From UBA1361 sp041656375 (lineage in GTDB: Bacteria; Bacillota_I; Bacilli_A; RFN20; CAG-826), in NCBI GenBank assembly GCA_964410505.1, contig CAYPGR010000001.1, positions 124,001 to 188,000 of the forward strand: DNA of 64,000 nucleotides, written 5' to 3'. Both the position numbers and the translations under genes were made by a program. Below, one piece after another: positions 17,258-26,752 of this stretch. The notes beneath the pieces are model-generated. The model saw nothing but the letters and a program-made list of their open reading frames with translations, did no database searches and was not told where the DNA came from. Every line of letters begins with the position of its first letter. Positions within the stretch are counted from its first letter, which is position 1.

Positions 17258-19101
17258 TGTCCAGACCACACGGTGGCCCAGGCGGCCGGGGCTTACAACG
17301 TCCGAAAAACTTTAAACTTGCCTTTAGAAATCTCCTCAGTGAATTTAGATCGTATCGTCTACAATTACTCATTATTCTTATATTGTTAATCGTTTCTAAC
17401 TTAGCGGCTATCTTCGTCCCCCTCCACTTACGAACCATTATGAGTTCATTTGCGGAAACAGGAAGTCGGGCGGGCTATTATTTCGTGGATATCCTTAATC
17501 CATCGCTAGGCCTTAACTGGACCAAACTGTTCATTGATTTTGGGGTTATCTTAGGGCTTATTCTAACGAGTGCAATTCTCACGACCATTGCCCAACTCAT
17601 TGCCATTAAAATATCAGGAAAATACGCCTATGTTTTACGCAATAAGGTGCGGGACAAAATTGATGCACTTCCCCTTTCATATTTTGATAAACACCCCTAT
17701 GGCGAACTGCTTTCCGTTGGCACGAATGATGTTGATGCGATTGCTCAATCACTCAACCAAGTCGTCGTCACAATTGTGAGTTCGATTACGATGTTTATTG
17801 GCGTTTTAATTGCGATGTTTGTCGTCAACTGGCGCTTAGCCTTAGTGGCCTTAACCACGTTGCCGTTATCAGTACTTGTCACGATTATTGTGACCAAGAA
17901 CTCACAAAAACAATTTGTGACCCTCCAAAAGAAAACCGGCAAACTCGAAGGCATCGTCGAAGAAAACTTTGCCGGGCTTCAAGTCGTTCAACTCTTTAAT
18001 CAACAAGCGAAACAATTTGACTTATTTAAGGAAACGAATGATTCCATGGCAAGTAGTAACTTCTGGTCCCAATGGCTGAGTTCATTTATTTTCCCGTCAA
18101 TGCGTTTTATTAGTAACCTTGGCTTCGTCGGGGTCTTAATTGTCGCTGGGGTCACAAATGACATTATTAGTCTGGCCCCATTCCTGATCTTTTTAAACAA
18201 CTTCTCACAACCATTCTTTAATATTGGCCAAATTTCCAATACCATTCAAACGACCCTTGCGGGTGCCGAACGGGTCTTTGGGTTACTTGGTGAAAAAGAA
18301 GAACAAAAAGACTCACCGGTCGCTGTGAATACAAACGACAATATTCAAGGTGAATTTAACTTTAGTGGGGTCGACTTTAGTTACTCCCCAGACAAAGAAC
18401 TCATTAAAAATATGAATCTGCATGTGGAACCAGGTGACACGATTGCAATTGTGGGCCCAACTGGCGCAGGGAAAACAACCCTCGTCAATTTGATTATGCG
18501 ATTTTATGAAATCAGTGCCGGAAGTATTACACTCGATGGCATCGATATTCGTGACTACTCTCGAAGTGCCCTTCGCCGCAGTGTTGGCATGGTCTTACAA
18601 GACACCTGGCTCTTTAATGGTTCGATTAAGAATAATATCCGTTATGGGAACCGTGATGCGAGTGACGAAGAAGTTATCGCCGCTGCTAAAGCTGCGAAGG
18701 CTCACCACTTTATTACGACGTTACCGGGTGAATATGACTTTATCTTAAATGAAGATGGCACGAATATTTCCCAAGGTCAACGTCAGCTTATTACCATTGC
18801 CCGAGCGATTATTTCCAAACCTAAAATATTGATTCTTGATGAAGCAACCAGCAGTGTCGATACCCGCACTGAATTCGCCATTCAAACGGTAATGGATGAA
18901 ATTATGCAAAACCGGACAACCTTTATCATTGCCCACCGGCTCAGTACGATTCGGAATGCGAAAAAGATATTAGTGATGAATAAAGGTCATATCATCGAAA
19001 TGGGCAACCATCATGAATTATTAGCAAAAGATGGTTTCTACGCGAGTTTATACAATGCACAATTCCTTGGTATTGATAATAGTGTTGATGTCACCGATTA
19101 G
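17257..19101 (+). CDS. ABC exporter half, consensus ATPase subunit
   Basis: Partner of the preceding ABC half, 614 residues. Six membrane helices (about 30-330) are followed by the ATPase domain, with Walker A GPTGAGKTT, signature ISQGQRQ, Walker B ILILDEATSSVD with the catalytic Glu, and switch motif IAHRLS with His. The N-terminal GGPGGRG tract is typical of this half. It starts in the stop codon of the first gene (TAATG) behind GGAGG. With the TetR gene this forms a drug- or lipid-export operon; the substrate cannot be predicted. Confidence 0.93.
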   Translation: MSRPHGGPGGRGLQRPKNFKLAFRNLLSEFRSYRLQLLIILILLIVSNLAAIFVPLHLRTIMSSFAETGSRAGYYFVDILNPSLGLNWTKLFIDFGVILGLILTSAILTTIAQLIAIKISGKYAYVLRNKVRDKIDALPLSYFDKHPYGELLSVGTNDVDAIAQSLNQVVVTIVSSITMFIGVLIAMFVVNWRLALVALTTLPLSVLVTIIVTKNSQKQFVTLQKKTGKLEGIVEENFAGLQVVQLFNQQAKQFDLFKETNDSMASSNFWSQWLSSFIFPSMRFISNLGFVGVLIVAGVTNDIISLAPFLIFLNNFSQPFFNIGQISNTIQTTLAGAERVFGLLGEKEEQKDSPVAVNTNDNIQGEFNFSGVDFSYSPDKELIKNMNLHVEPGDTIAIVGPTGAGKTTLVNLIMRFYEISAGSITLDGIDIRDYSRSALRRSVGMVLQDTWLFNGSIKNNIRYGNRDASDEEVIAAAKAAKAHHFITTLPGEYDFILNEDGTNISQGQRQLITIARAIISKPKILILDEATSSVDTRTEFAIQTVMDEIMQNRTTFIIAHRLSTIRNAKKILVMNKGHIIEMGNHHELLAKDGFYASLYNAQFLGIDNSVDVTD

Positions 19102-19114
19102 TATCAAAACGCTA

Positions 19115-19147
19115 CAAAAAAGCCCTCGTTTGTTGATGAAGCCTTTT
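19115..19147 (-). terminator. intrinsic terminator of the FGGY kinase gene
   Basis: On the minus strand AAAAGGCTTC pairs with GAGGGCTTTT (one mismatch, one G-U pair) and a T-run follows. On the plus strand the pairing is poorer, so it mainly serves the kinase gene, though it may also slow the ABC transcript. Confidence 0.55.
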
Positions 19148-19152
19148 CTAAT

Positions 19153-20697
19153 TTATTTATAATCTCTTAGTTTCTTGTAAATTGATTTTAGTTTTGGATA
19201 TAGTTTTGCATAGACATCTTTATAGATTTCTTGATACATTTTGGCGTCTTTAGTATTCGGTCCAAAAGTTTTTCCAATGTGGACCATTTTTTCCGTTGCT
19301 TCCTCTAACGTACGAAAGACACCAAGATAAAAGAAAGTCACAAGCGCCGTCCCGATGGTTGCGGTCTCATACGTTTGCGTTCTTTTGACGGGGATGTTAA
19401 AAATGTCCGCCGTAATTTGGCAGATGGCATCGCTTTGCGAACCGCCGCCAGATATTCTTATTTCTTTCACTTTATGATGTTGCCGTCTTTCGATTGATTG
19501 GAGACCTTCTTTTAACCCAAAGGCAATCCCTTCAATAATGGCACGATAGATATGAATCCGCGTATGGAAATCACTAAAGCCAACAATCGCCCCACGTGCT
19601 TCAGGTCGTTTCAGTCCTGGTCCCCAATAAGGTTGAAGGACAAGTCCTTGCGATCCAGGTGGGATTTCTAGCATTTTTTTATTGAGGACTTCTTCGGTCG
19701 CAAGCGCCTCAATTCGCGCTTCAAGCGTTTCGTCCGCCCCGAATTGCTTAATAAACCATCCCACAGTCCAATACCCACGATAGATTTGAACCTCCATGTG
19801 ATAAAGGCCCGAGATCGGTGCATTATAAGCAGGCAAGAATAGTTCAGGTTCAATATATTTTTTATTGGCAACCGCGATCGAAGACGCGGTCCCGTAAGAT
19901 ATTGAGGCAACGCTTTGATGGTACGCCCCTGTTCCCAGAGCTTCACTGCCTTTATCGGTGCCAGCAGCAATGATCTTAAGACCGACCGGAAGGCCCGTTT
20001 TTTTACTCACTTCTTCGGATATTGTACCCATCACTGATCCTTGCGGGACAATCGTTGCAAGCATGGTATTTGGTATTTGGAAAATATTTTTAAGGGCGTT
20101 GTCACCGTACCATTTTCCTTTTTTAAAATGGATTGGAAAGTGACCCGTTTGATTCGCGACACTATCAATTAAAAGCCCCAAGAGTTTGTAATTGATAAAA
20201 GTTGAAAAATTGACATAATATCTTGTTTTTTTCCATACTTCTTTTTCATTTTCTTGGACCCAAATGGCTGGCGTACGCTTCATATTTAAAAGGACCGTTT
20301 CCGTCATCCCGACAATTTTAAACGCTAGTCGTTTGAATAAACTTAATTTTTTCTGAAGCGCAGCTTGACGTTGATCAAGCCACAAAATCATGGGCCGCGT
20401 TTGTTCAAAGTTTTCATCAAGGAAAACAGGACTATCCCGGAAGGTTGTCACACTCATCGCCATGACATCTTCAAGCAAGACAGGATGACGCTCTTTTAAC
20501 TTTGTTGTTGCGTCACATAGCTCATGCCAATAATAGTTCACATCTTGTTCGGCAAATCCCGGTTCATTACTAAAATAAGCATCATTATATTTTTTCTTGA
20601 TGATGGCTTTGATTTCCCCTTTAGCATTTACGATTGAAACACGCAAGGATTGCGTGCCAAAGTCCACCGCCAGAACTAATTTTTCTTCTTCATTCAT
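19153..20697 (-). CDS. FGGY-family carbohydrate kinase
   Basis: Sugar kinase of 514 residues in the FGGY family (glycerol, xylulose, ribulose kinases). The N-terminal phosphate-binding motif is VDFGTQSLRVSIVNAKG (about 10-26). The second phosphate motif follows the SYGTASS stretch. ISGGGSQSDAICQITADI (about 427-444) is the C-terminal FGGY signature and ATP site. The sugar cannot be told from sequence; the fold resembles xylulokinase-like members more than glycerol kinase. No transporter or isomerase gene lies beside it. It is divergent from ppdK and has its own terminator. The ATG at 20697 is preceded by AAAGGAT. Confidence 0.85.
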   Translation of the reverse strand: MNEEEKLVLAVDFGTQSLRVSIVNAKGEIKAIIKKKYNDAYFSNEPGFAEQDVNYYWHELCDATTKLKERHPVLLEDVMAMSVTTFRDSPVFLDENFEQTRPMILWLDQRQAALQKKLSLFKRLAFKIVGMTETVLLNMKRTPAIWVQENEKEVWKKTRYYVNFSTFINYKLLGLLIDSVANQTGHFPIHFKKGKWYGDNALKNIFQIPNTMLATIVPQGSVMGTISEEVSKKTGLPVGLKIIAAGTDKGSEALGTGAYHQSVASISYGTASSIAVANKKYIEPELFLPAYNAPISGLYHMEVQIYRGYWTVGWFIKQFGADETLEARIEALATEEVLNKKMLEIPPGSQGLVLQPYWGPGLKRPEARGAIVGFSDFHTRIHIYRAIIEGIAFGLKEGLQSIERRQHHKVKEIRISGGGSQSDAICQITADIFNIPVKRTQTYETATIGTALVTFFYLGVFRTLEEATEKMVHIGKTFGPNTKDAKMYQEIYKDVYAKLYPKLKSIYKKLRDYK

Positions 20698-20721
20698 TTT
20701 TAATCATCCTTTGTCTCTTTT

Positions 20722-20730
20722 ATTGTAGCA
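20722..20730 (-). promoter_or_regulatory. extended -10 promoter of the FGGY kinase gene
   Basis: On the minus strand TGC followed by TACAAT (20722-20727), with no good -35. It lies 25 bases before the kinase ATG. Confidence 0.4.
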
Positions 20731-20842
20731 AATAATGAACCGCACGCGACGATCTTGAGTCAATTGGAAAAATGGTGTCTTTTCATTCCTTATGCAAAGA
20801 GGGTCAATTATAACCAAAAATCGTCCTTTTGAGTGAATATTA

Positions 20843-20871
20843 TTAGTTTTCCTTAATATCTATGATATTAT
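20843..20871 (+). promoter_or_regulatory. candidate promoter of ppdK
   Basis: TTAGTT (20843-20848), 17 bases, TATTAT (20866-20871), giving a leader of about 43 bases with an excellent ribosome binding site. The -35 is weak. Confidence 0.4.
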
Positions 20872-20920
20872 ATTTATCGATGGTATGTTAAATACTGCTA
20901 GAGAAAGAAGGAGGAAAAAT

Positions 20921-23560
20921 ATGGCAGAAAAGAAATATGTCTATTCGTTTAAGAATAAAGATGCCCATAAACTTGGCAAAAATATTCTTGGCGGAAAAGG
21001 TGCTGGTCTTGCTGAAATGACCTCAGTTGGCATTCCGATTCCGGAAGGCTTTACTGTGACAACAGAAGCTTGCAACCTTTATTACGCTGAAGGTAAGAAA
21101 TTACCTGACTACGTTATTGAAGAAATTTATGAGGCGATTTCCAATCTTGAAAAAGAAACAGGAAAAACCTTTGGTGGAAAAACAAATCCACTTCTCGTCA
21201 GTGTCCGCAGTGGTGCACGTGCATCCATGCCTGGCATGATGGATACAATCTTAAACTTAGGTTTAAATGATGAAGTCGCCGCCGTCATGACAAAAGAAAC
21301 CGGAAACGAAACTTTTGCTTATGATAGCTATCGCCGTTTTATCTTAATGTATTTCAACGTTGTTCGTAACCAACCAAGAGTTGAAATGGACAAAATGCTT
21401 GAAGACATGAAAGTTAAAGCTGGTGTTAAATTAGACTCAGAATTGCAAGCTGTTCACTTAAAAGAACTCGTTGGTCAATTCAAAGCCCATTACAAAAAAG
21501 TGCTTGGTGAAGACTTCCCAGTTGATCCACGCGTCCAATTAATCCAAGCGATTACCGCTGTCTTCCGTAGCTGGGACAACGAACGTGCGAACGTCTATCG
21601 TAAAATGCACCACATTCCATACGAATGGGGTACTGCCGTTAACGTTCAATCGATGGTCTTTGGTAACAAAGGCGAAACAAGCGGAACAGGCGTTGCCTTC
21701 TCCCGTTCACCAGCCACTGGTGAAAAACACATCTTTGCGGAATATTTACCAAACGCCCAAGGTGAAGACGTTGTTGCCGGTATTCGGACCCCTCTTCCAA
21801 TCTCTTGGTTAGATGAAAACATGCCAGCCGTCTACAAACAATTCGAAGAAACCGTTCACGCAATGGAAAAACATTACCGTGATATGCAAGATATGGAATT
21901 CACCGTTGAAGAAGGCAAACTTTACTTCTTACAAACAAGAAACGGCAAAAGAACAGCCAATGCTGCCCTTAAAATTGCTTGTGACTTAATGGATGAAGGT
22001 TTAATTACCGAAGAAGAAGCCGTCTTACGCGTTGATCCAGGTTTACTTGACAGTTTACTCCACCCTGGATTTGATCAAAAAGTCTTAGCAAAAACAGCGG
22101 CTGTTGCCACTGGCTTACCAGCCTCACCTGGCGCCGCAACCGGAAAAATTGCTTTTGATGCTAAAGATGCAGCCGCTCGTAAAGAAGCTGGCGAAAAAGT
22201 CATCTTAGTCCGTAGCGAAACTTCACCTGAAGATATCGTTGGGATGGTTGCCTCAGAAGGTATCTTAACCGCCCGTGGTGGGATGACCAGTCACGCTGCC
22301 GTCGTTGCTCGTGGTATGGGTAAAACCTGTATCGTCGGTGCCCACGACATTATCATTGATGAACACGCCCACACCATGAAAATTGGTGATAAAGTGTATG
22401 GCGTCAATGATATCATCAGTATTGATGGTACTACTGGTAAAGTCTACGAAGGAAAATTACCACTTGTTGAACCAGTCTTAACTGGCTACTTCAAACGGAT
22501 TATGGACCTCGCTGACAAACACCGTCGCTTAAAAGTTCGCGTCAACGCCGACACCCCAAGAGATGCCAAACAAGGGCTTGACTTTGGTGCTGAAGGCATT
22601 GGCTTATGCCGTACCGAACACATGTTCTTTGATGCCGAACGGATCTTCTACGTTCGTAAGATGATTCTTTCAAAAACCAAAGAAGAACGTGAAGCAGCTT
22701 TAAAACAAATTCTCCCATTCCAAGAAGATGACTTCTATCAATTATATAAAGTCATGCTTGGCATGAATGTCACCGTTCGTTTACTAGACCCACCGTTACA
22801 CGAATTCTTACCACAAGAAGAAGAACAAATCGTTGCTTTAGCAAAAGAACTCAAAATTGAAGTTTCCCAAGTTAAAGAACGGATTGAACTCCTCCACGAA
22901 TTCAACCCAATGATGGGCCACCGTGGTGTCCGGCTTGACGTTTCTTACCCAGAAATCGCTGTCATGCAAACAACCGCTATTATTAATGCGGCCTTACGTG
23001 CTCAAAAAGATACTGGTAAAGACATTCACCCAGAAATCATGATCCCACTTGTCTTAGACGTTAAAGAATTAAAATATGTCAAAGACATCGTCGTCAAAAC
23101 CGCGGAAGCATTAATTGCGAAGAGCGGTCAAAAACTCCACTACCACGTTGGAACAATGATTGAGATCCCACGTGCCGCCTTACTGGCCGAAGAAATTGCC
23201 AAAGAAGCTGAGTTCTTCAGTTTCGGTACGAATGACTTAACGCAAATGACATATGGCTTTAGCCGTGATGACGCGACAAAGTTCATTCCTGATTACTTCG
23301 AAGCCCGTATCTTTGAACAAGATCCATTCCAAACCATCGACCAAGCTGGTGTCGGTCAATTAGTGAAACTTGCGGTCGAACGCGGCCGTAAAGGAAACAA
23401 AGACTTACACTTAGGTATTTGTGGCGAACATGGTGGCGACCCAGTCTCTGTTGAATTCTTTGATAGTGTTGGCCTTGACTACGTTAGCTGCTCCCCATTC
23501 CGGATTCCAGTTGCACGTTTAGCCGCTGCCCACGCAAACTTAAAGAAAAAAGCAAAGTAA
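20921..23560 (+). CDS. ppdK: pyruvate, phosphate dikinase
   Basis: Interconverts pyruvate, ATP and phosphate with phosphoenolpyruvate, AMP and diphosphate; in fermenters it often runs towards pyruvate. It has 879 residues from ATG 20921, which has AAGGAGG at ideal spacing. An in-frame ATG at 20885 lacks one. Order of domains: ATP-grasp (NILGGKGAGLAEM, about 19-31), swivelling domain with the phosphorylated His in GGMTSHAAVVARGMGK (about 451-466), and the TIM barrel with LGICGEHGGDP (about 827-837, catalytic Cys). Codon use is strongly biased (CCA, GAA, TTA, GTC), as for a highly expressed gene. It is monocistronic, with its own terminator, and transcribed against the direction of replication. 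Confidence 0.97.
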   Translation: MAEKKYVYSFKNKDAHKLGKNILGGKGAGLAEMTSVGIPIPEGFTVTTEACNLYYAEGKKLPDYVIEEIYEAISNLEKETGKTFGGKTNPLLVSVRSGARASMPGMMDTILNLGLNDEVAAVMTKETGNETFAYDSYRRFILMYFNVVRNQPRVEMDKMLEDMKVKAGVKLDSELQAVHLKELVGQFKAHYKKVLGEDFPVDPRVQLIQAITAVFRSWDNERANVYRKMHHIPYEWGTAVNVQSMVFGNKGETSGTGVAFSRSPATGEKHIFAEYLPNAQGEDVVAGIRTPLPISWLDENMPAVYKQFEETVHAMEKHYRDMQDMEFTVEEGKLYFLQTRNGKRTANAALKIACDLMDEGLITEEEAVLRVDPGLLDSLLHPGFDQKVLAKTAAVATGLPASPGAATGKIAFDAKDAAARKEAGEKVILVRSETSPEDIVGMVASEGILTARGGMTSHAAVVARGMGKTCIVGAHDIIIDEHAHTMKIGDKVYGVNDIISIDGTTGKVYEGKLPLVEPVLTGYFKRIMDLADKHRRLKVRVNADTPRDAKQGLDFGAEGIGLCRTEHMFFDAERIFYVRKMILSKTKEEREAALKQILPFQEDDFYQLYKVMLGMNVTVRLLDPPLHEFLPQEEEQIVALAKELKIEVSQVKERIELLHEFNPMMGHRGVRLDVSYPEIAVMQTTAIINAALRAQKDTGKDIHPEIMIPLVLDVKELKYVKDIVVKTAEALIAKSGQKLHYHVGTMIEIPRAALLAEEIAKEAEFFSFGTNDLTQMTYGFSRDDATKFIPDYFEARIFEQDPFQTIDQAGVGQLVKLAVERGRKGNKDLHLGICGEHGGDPVSVEFFDSVGLDYVSCSPFRIPVARLAAAHANLKKKAK

Positions 23561-23580
23561 GTCATCTTATTGATTCACTT

Positions 23581-23606
23581 AAACCCTTACTTCGGTAAGG
23601 GTTTTT
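23581..23606 (+). terminator. intrinsic terminator of ppdK
   Basis: Perfect 10-bp stem AAACCCTTAC / GTAAGGGTTT closed by a TTCG tetraloop and followed by T's, 20 bases after the stop codon. A very strong terminator. Confidence 0.93.
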
Positions 23607-23612
23607 CTTATA

Positions 23613-23640
23613 CAAAAAAGGCGCATTTTGTGCGCCTTTA
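23613..23640 (-). terminator. intrinsic terminator of the mnmE-glmU operon
   Basis: On the minus strand GGCGCA pairs with TGCGCC around a 5-base loop and is followed by six T's, 20 bases after the glmU stop. It forms a back-to-back pair with the ppdK terminator. Confidence 0.85.
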
Positions 23641-23660
23641 GAGATTTAGTCGTGCAATAT

Positions 23661-25049
23661 CTACTTCTTTTTAATCTTTTCACGAATCTTATTGGCATAA
23701 CCCAGTTTTGTTTCTTGGCGGCTTCGGGCAATGCCGAGTGAGTCTTTAGGGACATCCTTATTAATCACCGAACCAGCGGCGATATAGCTTCCTTCTTCAA
23801 TCACAAGTGGGGCGACGAGGGTGGAATTCGAACCAAGGAAAACGCTCTTTCCAGTGACAGTTTTTGATTTATTAACTCCGTCATAGTTGGCGGTAATCGT
23901 ACCCGCACCAACATTTGTTTTTTCACCAAGTTCGGCGTCCCCTAAATAAGCGAGATGGCCGGCTTTAACACCTTCATGAAAAATACTTTTCTTGAGTTCA
24001 ACAAAGTTCCCAACTCGTGAATGGTCTTTTACTAAAGAATGTTCACGCATCCGGGCGAATGGGCCGATTTTGACATCACTGCCGATTTCACTATCCACTA
24101 AATGGGCTAAGATAACCGAACTATGGTCACCAATTTTCATATTCTTTAAATAAACATTCGGTCCGATTTTGGTATCAACGCCAATCACGGATGTACCTAA
24201 GATTGTGGTCCCCGGCGCAATAATGGTATCTTGGCCGATTGTAACATCCGGACCAATGTACGTGTGACTTGGATCTTCAATGGTCACCCCATTTAACATG
24301 TGCATCCGATTGATTCGTTTTTTGAGGAGTTCGGCTGCTTCAGCGAGTTGGACACGGTCATTGGTGCCAAGCATTTCATCTGGATTACCTAAGACATACG
24401 CGCCCACTTTATAACCTTTTGCTTTAAATAGGGCAATAATATCCGTGAGATAAAGCTCACCTTGTTTGTTGTTTGGTTTTAAATTAACAAGTTCAGCGAA
24501 TAATTTTTGGTTATCAACTACATACATGCCGGCGTTCACTTCGCTTGTATCGCCCTCATCGCCAACGAGATCTTTTTGTTCGACAATCCGGGTAACTTCG
24601 CCATTTGCAGCCCGTAAGACCCGTCCATAACCATAGGGATCGGTTGGTTTTGCGGTAATGACAGTTAAATCAAAATGACCAGCTTTATGTTGTGCAAGTG
24701 CTTCTTTAATCGATTGTTCAGTAATCAGCGGGACATCGCCACTTAAGATTAATGTATGACCAGCTTCTTTTTCAAGAAGCGGGGCTGTTTGCATAATGGC
24801 GTGACCCGTTCCTTTTTGTTCATGTTGCCAGGCAATTTCTGCTTTGCCTTCCACTAGCTTCGCGGTATAATCACCACCAAACCCAACGATGACAACCGTC
24901 CGGCCATCAACCTCATTTTTAGCAGCATCTAAAACCCATTTAATAAGGGGTTTTCCTAATACTTCGTAACCAACTTTAGAGATTTCATTGTTTAAGGACT
25001 TCATCCTGGTTCCTTTGCCAGCGGCAAGGATAATTGCATTTAATTTCAT
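23661..25049 (-). CDS. glmU: bifunctional GlcNAc-1-P uridyltransferase / GlcN-1-P acetyltransferase
   Basis: Makes UDP-GlcNAc, the precursor of peptidoglycan and other glycans, from GlcN-1-P in two steps. It has 462 residues. The N-terminal nucleotidyltransferase domain (1-230) carries LAAGKGTRMKS (8-18). The C-terminal left-handed beta-helix (250-455) has repeated hexapeptides (IGPDVTIGQDTIIAPG) and the acetyltransferase motif HLAYLGDAELG. Last gene of the mnmE operon, 15 bases after ispE. Its presence implies amino-sugar polymer synthesis in this cell. Confidence 0.97.
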   Translation of the reverse strand: MKLNAIILAAGKGTRMKSLNNEISKVGYEVLGKPLIKWVLDAAKNEVDGRTVVIVGFGGDYTAKLVEGKAEIAWQHEQKGTGHAIMQTAPLLEKEAGHTLILSGDVPLITEQSIKEALAQHKAGHFDLTVITAKPTDPYGYGRVLRAANGEVTRIVEQKDLVGDEGDTSEVNAGMYVVDNQKLFAELVNLKPNNKQGELYLTDIIALFKAKGYKVGAYVLGNPDEMLGTNDRVQLAEAAELLKKRINRMHMLNGVTIEDPSHTYIGPDVTIGQDTIIAPGTTILGTSVIGVDTKIGPNVYLKNMKIGDHSSVILAHLVDSEIGSDVKIGPFARMREHSLVKDHSRVGNFVELKKSIFHEGVKAGHLAYLGDAELGEKTNVGAGTITANYDGVNKSKTVTGKSVFLGSNSTLVAPLVIEEGSYIAAGSVINKDVPKDSLGIARSRQETKLGYANKIREKIKKK

Positions 25050-25064
25050 AGTGTTTATGTTCTC

Positions 25065-25916
25065 CTATTTACATATTTTGGTAAAGACGACTTGATAACG
25101 CTGTTTGCGATATTTATCTGCTATATATTTTAGCAAGTTTCGGTCATGGCTTAATGCAAAAATTGTCGATCCCGCACCTGCAATGCCGGAAACTTCTACT
25201 TTCATACGTTTTAAATCAGTTAATACTTCTTGCAATTCAGGGATCTTTTTAATCACGATCGCCGCTAAGTCATTGAAGACTTCTTTTCCTAAATCTTCTA
25301 ATGAAGTGCCTTCTGCAACATTAACGACGGATTCAATTGCTTTTTGTGTGATTTCACCTTGATCGGTAAATGCTTCAATAATCTCTTTCTTTTCAATAAT
25401 TTGTGGGTGAATGAGGAGTAATACGTAAGGATTAAGTTTTAACTTAATTGGCTGAATAATTTGATTGTTGTGGTCATAAAGGGACGGTACGTTTTTGGCA
25501 AAAAAAGGCGCGTCTCCCCCAATTTTTTTTGCAATCATGAAGAGATTTTCATCATCAATCTTTATTTTTTCGAAACGGGCCACCGCTTTAATCACTGCCA
25601 TGGCATTACTAGCACCACTCCCAAGACCATGACCAGTTGGGATGTTTTTATAGATTTTTACACCATATGTTTTTGAATAGCGATAGTGGTCACGCATTGT
25701 TTTTAAAGCAATATCAACAATCGGTTTCTCACTTATATGAATCGAGGGGCTAGCGTAATGAACGATATCCATAAATGCCGTTCCAAATTGTTCAACCACA
25801 ATGGTATCTTGAAAGCATATTGGCAAAATGACACTCGTTAAGTCGAGCGCCCCTGTCAGTGGGTTAATTTTTATTTTTGTGCTTATGACAAGCCGCGCAT
25901 TTGATGTAACAATCAT
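25065..25916 (-). CDS. ispE: GHMP kinase, probably IspE (CDP-methylerythritol kinase), divergent
   Basis: Likely fourth enzyme of the MEP isoprenoid pathway, phosphorylating CDP-methylerythritol. It has 283 residues. The GHMP ATP-binding motif reads IPTGHGLGSGASNAMAV (about 93-109), and AGAGSTIFAL (about 250-259) is the C-terminal glycine motif. The usual IspE opening (AKINL near the start and a DGYHEL-like motif) is not recognisable; the N-terminus reads NARLVISTKIKINP instead. Placement between ksgA and glmU is where Firmicutes carry ispE, which is the main support. No good ribosome binding site precedes the ATG. Another GHMP kinase is the alternative. Confidence 0.72.
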   Translation of the reverse strand: MIVTSNARLVISTKIKINPLTGALDLTSVILPICFQDTIVVEQFGTAFMDIVHYASPSIHISEKPIVDIALKTMRDHYRYSKTYGVKIYKNIPTGHGLGSGASNAMAVIKAVARFEKIKIDDENLFMIAKKIGGDAPFFAKNVPSLYDHNNQIIQPIKLKLNPYVLLLIHPQIIEKKEIIEAFTDQGEITQKAIESVVNVAEGTSLEDLGKEVFNDLAAIVIKKIPELQEVLTDLKRMKVEVSGIAGAGSTIFALSHDRNLLKYIADKYRKQRYQVVFTKICK

Positions 25917-25945
25917 ACTTAAATAATACCAAAAAAGAGAGGGCC

Positions 25946-26752
25946 TTAGGTGTTTGCTTCTTGGTTAGCCGCTAAGCTGATAAAAAGACTAACAATAACA
26001 TCCGGTCCAAGCGCTTCGACCCGTGTATCAAGACTAATCCCAAGTGTTTCAAATGCTTTAAGGATCACGTCATCTTGATAACGGGGTTTTAAATTATTCC
26101 GCAACACTTTACGACGATTCAAAAAAGAAAATTTTACGAAATCATAAAAAGCCTTTATGTCAAAATTGACGGGTTTTCGCTTAAAGCGGAAAACAGCGGA
26201 ATCCACATTGGGGGCGGGATAAAACTTATCTGCAGTCACCGTCATTTTTTCTTCAAGTGAACCTGTCACCGCTAAAACAATCGCAAGGGGACCATAGTCT
26301 TTAGAATGTGGTTTAGCAAAAAGGCGCACTTTTACATCTTTTTGGGTCATAAAGACAAATGTTTTGAGATTTGGGGTATCCGTTATTACTTTTTCAATGA
26401 TTTTTGTGGTGATGTAATATGGAATATTACTAATCACGGTTGTTGTTTCACGTGGAACATTATATTTTAAGAAATCTTTTTCAATAACGTCAAGGTTTGG
26501 ATAGGTTTCTTTTAGATAACGAATAAACCCGCGGTCAATATCGAGTGCAATAAAATGGGGTGTCTTCATCAGGAGATACTGGGTTAATGAACCAAGTCCT
26601 GGTCCAATCTCAAGCACCGTTTCGCCTTGGGCATTCAGAAGATCAACAATAACCCGACTCACATCGGTATCAATTAGAAAGTTTTGGCCCTTGGACTTTT
26701 GTGGCGCAAGTTTTAAGTTTTGAAGAATCGACATTACTTTTTCTTTATTCAT
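25946..26752 (-). CDS. ksgA: 16S rRNA dimethyladenosine transferase
   Basis: Dimethylates the two adjacent adenines in the 3' loop of 16S rRNA during 30S maturation. It has 268 residues. The SAM-binding motif is VLEIGPGLGSLTQYLL (about 45-60) and the catalytic motif is NIPYYIT (usually NLPYYIT, about 109-115). A small C-terminal helical domain follows. The ATG at 26752 overlaps the end of rnmV by 8 bases. The order tatD-rnmV-ksgA is highly conserved in Firmicutes. Confidence 0.96.
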   Translation of the reverse strand: MNKEKVMSILQNLKLAPQKSKGQNFLIDTDVSRVIVDLLNAQGETVLEIGPGLGSLTQYLLMKTPHFIALDIDRGFIRYLKETYPNLDVIEKDFLKYNVPRETTTVISNIPYYITTKIIEKVITDTPNLKTFVFMTQKDVKVRLFAKPHSKDYGPLAIVLAVTGSLEEKMTVTADKFYPAPNVDSAVFRFKRKPVNFDIKAFYDFVKFSFLNRRKVLRNNLKPRYQDDVILKAFETLGISLDTRVEALGPDVIVSLFISLAANQEANT

